A stretch of DNA of 30,523 nt from Caldilineaceae bacterium (GTDB lineage: Bacteria > Chloroflexota > Anaerolineae > Caldilineales > Caldilineaceae), in contig JAPPKT010000450.1 of NCBI GenBank assembly GCA_028819675.1, forward strand, positions 1 through 30,523, given 5' to 3'. The position numbers and the translations under genes are program-made. The notes beneath the pieces are model-generated. The model worked only from the letters and a program-made list of their open reading frames with translations. It was not told the origin of the DNA and did not search any database. How positions within the stretch are numbered: position 1 is the first letter of the stretch; every line of letters begins with the position of its first letter. Positions 24,989 to 30,523 of the stretch are shown here, one piece after another.

Positions 24989-26869
24989 ATGGAAAAGATT
25001 GCTTCTGACGCCCCTAAGACACGCTCGGCTGACATTGTCGCCGAAAACATTCAGCAGTTGAGTGCGCTTTTCCCCGAAGCTTTTGTCGAAGGTAAGGTCG
25101 ACTTTGAAATTCTCAGGCAGCTCCTCGGGGACGATTTTGACGAACGCGACGAGAAATACGGCCTCAATTGGCATGGAAAACGACGCGCTCGCCAACTCGC
25201 CCTTACGCCTTCAACAGGAACGCTCCGTCCCTGCTTGGAGGAAAGTTTGGACTGGGATACAACACGGAATTTAATGATCGAAGGAGATAACCTGGAGGTT
25301 ATCAAACTCCTGCAGAAGAGTTATTCCGGCAAAGTAAAACTCATATACATTGATCCTCCCTATAACACTGGAAAAGATTTCGTCTATCTTGATGATTACC
25401 AAGACAGTATTAGGAATTACCTGGAACTTACTGGCCAAGTCGACGGAGAGAGTCGAATGCTTTCGTCGAATTCAGAGACTTTAGGTCGATTCCATACTAA
25501 TTGGTTGAACATGATGTATCCGAGGCTGAAGCTGGCTAGAAATCTACTGAACTCTCAAGGTGTGATGATTATCAGTATAGATGACGGTGAACTAGCGGGC
25601 CTTAGAATGGTGTGTGATGAGATATTTGGTGAGGAATGCTTTGCCGCGACGATTGCTTGGAAGAAGCGAAGTACCCCTCCAAATGATCGAGTTGTCGGTG
25701 CCCAGCATGACTATTTATTGGTTTATACGAAAAATCCAGACCAAGGGCTCCGGTTGCGCAGACGCTCACCTGAACAGCTTGCCAAATACAAAAACCCAGA
25801 CAATCATCCAAAGGGACCTTGGGCCCCTGGCGATTTAATGGCCAACGTTAAGGGTGGGAGGTATGTAAAGTCCCTCTATTTTCCCATAGTTAATCCGCGT
25901 TCCGGGGAGGAATTCTACCCTTCGTCTCAGGGCAACTGGCGATTCAACCGGGAAAAGATTCAGCGTCTTCTTGACAACAACGAAATATACTTCGGGATGA
26001 ATGATAAGGGCCGACCAAAGTTAAAACGATTTCTGTGTGATATCAAGGAAGGAATCACCTGGACTACACTTTGGGATTTTGTGCCACTTAACACCGACGG
26101 TTCAAAGGAAATGGCCGAAATATTCGGAAACATGGCGGTATTTGAAAACCCTAAGCCAGTAGGACTTCTACAAAACATTATTCATTTAGGTGGTTCAAAA
26201 GACGGTATCGTGTTGGACTTTTTCGCTGGATCGGGGACAACTGGGGCTGCCGTGATGATGGAAAACGTCGCCTCGGGACAGTCCATGCGGTACATCATGG
26301 TGCAGCTGCCAGAAGAATGTGGAGAAGAAAGCCAAGCGGCTCAAAATGGTTTCCAGACTTTGAGCGATGTGTGCAAAGAACGCCTTCGGCGCGTCGCGAT
26401 GAAGCTTAGAGAAGAGAACCCAGACTTCAACGGAGATCTTGGATTCCGAACGTTTGAGCTTGATTCCTCGAATGTTCGTGCCTGGGCCCCAGACAAGGAT
26501 AATTTAAGTGAGACTTTGCTCGAAAACTTAGACCACATTGTGCGTGGTCGAAGTGAGGAAGATATTCTCTATGAGTTGGTTCTAAAGTTAGGTCTCGACC
26601 TTTGTGTGCCCATCGAGACCCACACCATAGTAGGCAAGACAGTACATTCGATCGGCGCAGGTACGCTGCTCGCCTGCCTTGATGAAAGCATCACGCGGGA
26701 GAATGTCGAATCTCTGGCTATCGGAATAACTGAGTTGCATTTCAGGCTGGCAACCGTAGGCGACACGATGGTTTTCTTCCGCGACAGCGCCTTCGAGGAC
26801 GATGTGGCAAAGACGAACTGCACTGCCATCCTCCAGCAATACGGTCTTTCCAACATCCGGAGCCTGTAG
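24989..26869 (+). CDS. mod: type III restriction-modification methyltransferase (Mod)
   Basis: A 626-residue N6-adenine methyltransferase and recognition subunit. The ATG at 24989 has AGGAG (24980-24984) just upstream. Motif IV DPPYNTGKDF begins at 122 and motif I FFAGSGTTG at 411-419, the beta-class order used by type III Mod proteins. Conserved blocks IEGDNLEVIKLLQ (98-110), FHTNWLNMMYPRL (168-180) and IISIDDGE (194-201) agree. The stretch between the motifs, about 215-390, is the target-recognition region, and the target site cannot be read from sequence. It would form Mod2Res complexes with the protein encoded 7 bases downstream. All catalytic motifs are intact and there is no repeat tract that would make it phase-variable. 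Confidence 0.93.
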   Translation: MEKIASDAPKTRSADIVAENIQQLSALFPEAFVEGKVDFEILRQLLGDDFDERDEKYGLNWHGKRRARQLALTPSTGTLRPCLEESLDWDTTRNLMIEGDNLEVIKLLQKSYSGKVKLIYIDPPYNTGKDFVYLDDYQDSIRNYLELTGQVDGESRMLSSNSETLGRFHTNWLNMMYPRLKLARNLLNSQGVMIISIDDGELAGLRMVCDEIFGEECFAATIAWKKRSTPPNDRVVGAQHDYLLVYTKNPDQGLRLRRRSPEQLAKYKNPDNHPKGPWAPGDLMANVKGGRYVKSLYFPIVNPRSGEEFYPSSQGNWRFNREKIQRLLDNNEIYFGMNDKGRPKLKRFLCDIKEGITWTTLWDFVPLNTDGSKEMAEIFGNMAVFENPKPVGLLQNIIHLGGSKDGIVLDFFAGSGTTGAAVMMENVASGQSMRYIMVQLPEECGEESQAAQNGFQTLSDVCKERLRRVAMKLREENPDFNGDLGFRTFELDSSNVRAWAPDKDNLSETLLENLDHIVRGRSEEDILYELVLKLGLDLCVPIETHTIVGKTVHSIGAGTLLACLDESITRENVESLAIGITELHFRLATVGDTMVFFRDSAFEDDVAKTNCTAILQQYGLSNIRSL

Positions 26870-26876
26870 AGTCAAA

Positions 26877-29858
26877 ATGAAACTGCACTTTGAATCCGAC
26901 TTAGATTTTCAACTTCAGGCGATTAAGTCGGTCTGCGATCTGTTTGGCGGACAGGAGGTATGTCGTACCGAATTCACCGTCACGCAGCTATCATCAGGAC
27001 CTCAAGCTCATCTCGCCTTTGTCGAGAATGACCTTGGCATAGGAAACCGAATGCTTCTACTTGAAGATGAGATTCTTGAGAATCTGAATGCTATTCAACT
27101 TCGTAACGGCCTCACTCCCTCCGAGTCACTAAGTTCCCTAGATTTCACCGTTGAAATGGAAACAGGAACCGGCAAGACATATGTCTACCTACGTACGATT
27201 TTTGAGCTGAACAAACTCTACGGTTTCACCAAATTTGTCGTCGTTGTACCCTCTGTCGCCATTAAAGAGGGCGTCTACAAAACACTTCAGATCACCGAAA
27301 GTCACTTTCGATCCCTCTATTCTGGTACACCGTATGAATACTTTCTTTACGACTCCGCGAAGCTGGGACAGGTGAGAAACTACGCAACCAGCCCACAGAT
27401 CCAAATCATGATCGTGACCGTGGGCGCTATCAACAAGAAAAGCGTGAATAACTTGTACAAGGACAGCGAGAAAACTGGTGGTGAGAAACCAATAGATCTC
27501 GTTAGAGCCACGAAACCGATCGTGATCGTTGATGAACCACAAAGTGTGGACGGGGGTCTGAAGGGGCAGGGTAAGCAAGCCTTGGAGGCCATGAATCCCC
27601 TCTGCACGTTGCGATACTCGGCGACCCACGTAGACAAACACCACATGGTATATCGATTGGACGCTGTTGACGCCTACGAACGTAAACTGGTAAAGCAGAT
27701 CGAGGTGGCATCGGCAACTGTCCAGAATGCCCACAACCGACCTTATGTCCGGCTAGTGTCAACGAGTAACACACTCGGCATAATCAGCGCCAAGGTCGAA
27801 CTTGATATCGAGGTGTCGGGAAGTGTTCGACGTCGCGAGAAGATCGTCCAAGATGGTGACGACCTGGAACAAACTACGGGGCGGGCAGTATACCACGACT
27901 GTCGAATTGGCGAAATCTGCGTAGAACAAGGCACTGAATTCGTGGAACTGCGGATGCCCGGCTATGAACACTTTCTTCGTAAAGGCGAGACCTGGGGTGA
28001 TGTGGATGCCACAGAGGTTCAACGCCATATGATTCGGCGGACGATAGAGGAACATCTAGACAAAGAAATGCGTTTACGCCCTAAAGGCATCAAGGTGCTT
28101 AGCCTATTCTTCATTGACTCTGTGGAGAGGTACCGAAAATATGACAGAGAAGGCAATGCCAAAAGGGGCAAATACGCGGTAATATTTGAGCAAGAGTATC
28201 AGCATCTTGCCAGTCATCCTAAATACAACACGCTCTTTCAGGAAGTAGACATATCCGCTGACGCCCACCAAGTCCACAACGGCTACTTTTCCATAGACAG
28301 ACACCTCCGCTGGACAGACACGGCGGAAAACACGATCGCGAACCGCGAAAGTGCCGAACGCGCCTACAATTTGATTATGAAAGAAAAGGAGAAACTCTTA
28401 AGTCTTGACACCCCTCTAAAATTTATCTTCTCTCATTCAGCGTTACGCGAGGGCTGGGATAATCCCAACGTCTTCCAGATTTGTGCGCTTCGAGATATTC
28501 ACACCGAACGAGAGAGGCGACAGACTATCGGGCGCGGACTGCGTCTATGTGTCAACCAGCAGGGTGAACGGGTACGTGGTTTTGATGTCAATACGCTTAC
28601 GGTTATTGCGCGCGAAAGCTATGAAGAATTCGCAGAAGAATTGCAACGAGAAATCGAAGATGACACCGGCATTCGCTTCGGCGTCGTGGAGAAACATCAG
28701 TTTGCCGCTATTCCCGTCGTAGACGAAGGAGGTGGGATGACAGCACTTGGACGTGCAGCATCAGTGGAAATTTGGGAAGAACTGAAGCTGGAAGGCTACA
28801 TTGATGCTGAAGGTCATGTCCAAGATGCCCTTCGCAATGCGCTTAAGGATGATGACCTTAAGATCTCAGACAAGTACGCTGAACAGCGTCAGGAGATCGA
28901 AAAAGCGTTGCGAAAGATCGCCGGACAGTTGGAGATAAAGAACGCCAATGAGCGCCGCCCTGTCAATCCGCGACAAGAGATTCTACAAAGTTCCGAGTTT
29001 AGGGCACTCTGGGATCGTATCAAACACAAGACTACCTACCGGGTACTGTTCGACAATGAGGAGCTTCTCTCTAAGTGTACACTTGCTCTTCTCAATGCCC
29101 CGCCGATCCCCACGACTAAGCTCCAATGGCACAGGGCAGAGATTGCGATCAGTGAAGCGGGCGTGGAAGCCACCGAGACAGCTAGTATGAGCCCTGTAGC
29201 TCTGGACGAAGCTGAAATCGAGTTGCCTGACATACTCACTGAACTTCAGGATAAAACACAACTCACGAGGCGAAGCATCTATCGCGTTCTCAGCAAGAGT
29301 GGACGTCTAAATGACTTCAAGCGCAATCCACAGAAGTTCATCGAGATCGCCACTCAGTCCATCAATATCTGCAAACAACAGGCATTGGTGGAGGGCATCA
29401 AGTACCAACGAATTGGGGACGACTCCTTTTACGCGCAGGAACTGTACGAGCACGAGGAACTCACCGGATACCTGAAAAATATGATCGATGCGGAAAAGTC
29501 GGTCTATGAAAAAGTCATCTTCGAGTCAGGCATTGAAGCCAAATTCGCAGACCAACTTGAAAAACACGGGGAGGTAAAGTTATACGCCAAGCTACCGGGA
29601 TGGTTTACAGTGCCAACGCCTCTTGGGAGCTACAACCCCGATTGGGCCGTACTTATTGATACCGAAGAGGGGGAAAAGCTCTACTTGGTGGTGGAAACGA
29701 AGGGCAGTCTGTTTACCGGCGAACTTCGCTCTTATGAAGAGGCCAAGATTAAATGCGGTAGAGCACATTTTGACGCACTTAAAGTAAAGGACTCATCGCC
29801 CAGGTATGAGGTGGCGACTAGCGTCGAAGACTTACTTGCAAGCGTTGGTGGAGACTGA
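26877..29858 (+). CDS. res: type III restriction endonuclease (Res)
   Basis: A 993-residue restriction subunit. I use the ATG at 26877, 7 bases after the mod stop, instead of an in-frame start inside mod. The SF2 motor has Walker A METGTGKT (94-101), DEPQ (219-222), YSATH, FSHSALREGWDNPN and QTIGRGLRLC. The C-terminal nuclease is a PD-(D/E)xK fold: P921-D922 in NPDWAVL and E940-T-K942 in VVETKGS. All motifs look intact, so the system should be able to cut between head-to-head sites. It ends the four-gene operon SNF2-DUF4391-mod-res. Length and order are normal for the EcoP15I-like family. Confidence 0.93.
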   Translation: MKLHFESDLDFQLQAIKSVCDLFGGQEVCRTEFTVTQLSSGPQAHLAFVENDLGIGNRMLLLEDEILENLNAIQLRNGLTPSESLSSLDFTVEMETGTGKTYVYLRTIFELNKLYGFTKFVVVVPSVAIKEGVYKTLQITESHFRSLYSGTPYEYFLYDSAKLGQVRNYATSPQIQIMIVTVGAINKKSVNNLYKDSEKTGGEKPIDLVRATKPIVIVDEPQSVDGGLKGQGKQALEAMNPLCTLRYSATHVDKHHMVYRLDAVDAYERKLVKQIEVASATVQNAHNRPYVRLVSTSNTLGIISAKVELDIEVSGSVRRREKIVQDGDDLEQTTGRAVYHDCRIGEICVEQGTEFVELRMPGYEHFLRKGETWGDVDATEVQRHMIRRTIEEHLDKEMRLRPKGIKVLSLFFIDSVERYRKYDREGNAKRGKYAVIFEQEYQHLASHPKYNTLFQEVDISADAHQVHNGYFSIDRHLRWTDTAENTIANRESAERAYNLIMKEKEKLLSLDTPLKFIFSHSALREGWDNPNVFQICALRDIHTERERRQTIGRGLRLCVNQQGERVRGFDVNTLTVIARESYEEFAEELQREIEDDTGIRFGVVEKHQFAAIPVVDEGGGMTALGRAASVEIWEELKLEGYIDAEGHVQDALRNALKDDDLKISDKYAEQRQEIEKALRKIAGQLEIKNANERRPVNPRQEILQSSEFRALWDRIKHKTTYRVLFDNEELLSKCTLALLNAPPIPTTKLQWHRAEIAISEAGVEATETASMSPVALDEAEIELPDILTELQDKTQLTRRSIYRVLSKSGRLNDFKRNPQKFIEIATQSINICKQQALVEGIKYQRIGDDSFYAQELYEHEELTGYLKNMIDAEKSVYEKVIFESGIEAKFADQLEKHGEVKLYAKLPGWFTVPTPLGSYNPDWAVLIDTEEGEKLYLVVETKGSLFTGELRSYEEAKIKCGRAHFDALKVKDSSPRYEVATSVEDLLASVGGD

Positions 29859-30300
29859 GCAGCGCGCGAAACAAAATCGGACGCTCATCATCCGCGATGG
29901 ACTCGTAGGCTAGTCTATTGGTCTCGTTAGTGCCATGGCCGACGAATGGAATACCACGATCAATCTTCTTCCCGCGCTCACAGAAGATGAGGTTCGGCTG
30001 AATGACGAGCGGGGGTGGCTGAACCCCTTCCATGGCAAAAAGCCCGACTCCCACAGCAGCAGACCTACTATGTCGACGAAGACTGCACACTTTGGCAATT
30101 CAGGACTATCACCCCGAGAGCTGACCACCTTCCCCAGACGCGGCGCGAACAGGTGCTGATATTCTTGCCAACAGCCCTTGTCGTGCCGCTGACTCCCCAG
30201 AAAACAAATTCCGTCTATTTGATTGTACTCGCTGCGCGGAGTTGGTCAGCATTCCCGTAAGCTTCTTCTCAAGAGGGTGCATCCCAGCCTTGGTGTGCGA
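29859..30300. other. intergenic, no gene recognised
   Basis: Short overlapping frames on both strands (30-90 residues) have no family resemblance. The frame near 29935-30159 and the minus frame 29818-30090 are mutually exclusive and neither has a good ribosome-binding site. This could be a decayed gene, but I cannot name it. Confidence 0.4.
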
Positions 30301-30302
30301 GA

Positions 30303-30323
30303 GGGCAGGCACAAGGCCTGTCC
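30303..30323. repeat. short dispersed-type palindrome
   Basis: GGGCAGGC, a 5-base loop (ACAAG), then GCCTGTCC form an 8-bp stem with one G-T pair, followed by CTACGGG. Very similar short elements (GTAGGGGCAGGC...) are scattered through many Chloroflexota and other environmental genomes in my experience. Only one copy is seen here. Confidence 0.45.
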
Positions 30324-30360
30324 CTACGGGAGCGTTTGAGGGGGAAGGGGAAGACGGCGC

Positions 30361-30387
30361 GGGTGGGGGGCGAGGGCAGGGGCAGGG
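30361..30387 (+). other. G-rich tract with G-quadruplex potential
   Basis: Five runs of at least three G (GGG-T-GGGGGG-CGA-GGG-CA-GGGG-CA-GGG) fit the canonical quadruplex pattern with loops of 1-3 bases. The surrounding 30330-30523 is strongly G-skewed. Minus-strand frames here are proline-rich because of the skew and are not genes. Confidence 0.5.
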
Positions 30388-30523
30388 CCGGCACCTGCGG
30401 GGATTTGGTGGGGCTGGCGGGAGGTGGGTTGGCGGAGTTCTTTCGGTTGGGCACGTGTCCAATATAGGCACCAGGTCGGCGAGGCATGTTGTAGGAGAGG
30501 GGGCGTTGCGGGGGCGGAGCCCC

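Noticed and set aside
1..30523. CRISPR array, tRNA or rRNA genes
   Set aside because: No regularly spaced direct repeats and no cloverleaf or rRNA-like segments were seen on either strand.

Overview
This window is a defence island from a bacterium. The lineage cannot be fixed from sequence alone. Long Pro/Thr linkers of the PTPT type in the first secreted protein and a GGCAGGC-loop-GCCTGTC palindrome near the end resemble what is common in Chloroflexota (Caldilineae/Anaerolineae-like genomes), so I lean that way with low confidence. There are no rRNA, tRNA or CRISPR features and no housekeeping genes.

Layout. (1) 1-842: a decayed IS3-family end carrying a 662-nt ORF-less group II intron, followed by a secreted multidomain protein (843-2462). 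(2) 2463-3088: a second IS relic with a truncated copy of the same intron, then a small winged-helix-like protein and a phosphorothioate(PT)-dependent HNH endonuclease (3775-4662). (3) 4866-10044: a tightly packed four-gene operon behind a consensus promoter: a coiled-coil protein, a Walker-less pseudo-ATPase, a BrxD-like (DUF2791-type) ATPase and a SNF2 helicase. Its make-up recalls the pbeABCD and Shango anti-phage systems. (4) 10165-10319: an IS relic, then a DUF262 (GmrS-like) plus HEPN RNase pair. (5) 12194-13106: an IS relic with the best-preserved group II intron (654 nt), followed by an AbiJ-like gene broken by an 11-bp tandem duplication. (6) 14271-14602: an internally deleted IS3 relic that keeps both ends. 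(7) 14666-19629, minus strand: an operon of C5-cytosine methyltransferase, Vsr endonuclease, a double-GHKL protein (MORC-like ATPase plus histidine kinase core) and a receiver-domain protein. (8) 19864-20781: a second PT-dependent HNH endonuclease. (9) 21023-29858: SNF2 helicase, DUF4391 protein, type III Mod and type III Res in one operon. (10) 29859-30523: no gene, with G-rich low-complexity DNA.

How it fits together. At least six defence modules lie head to tail. Five IS3-family relics, all in the same (minus) orientation, sit in the gaps between them. The modules differ visibly in base composition, as expected if they were collected from different sources. The two most unusual items are the receiver/MORC-kinase/Dcm/Vsr operon, which looks like a modification system wired to a two-component phosphorelay, and the ORF-less group II introns, which occupy the same site in the leader of the IS transposase gene. 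Domain V, the bulged branch-point A and the splice-site consensus are all readable in the 12.4-13.1 kb copy.
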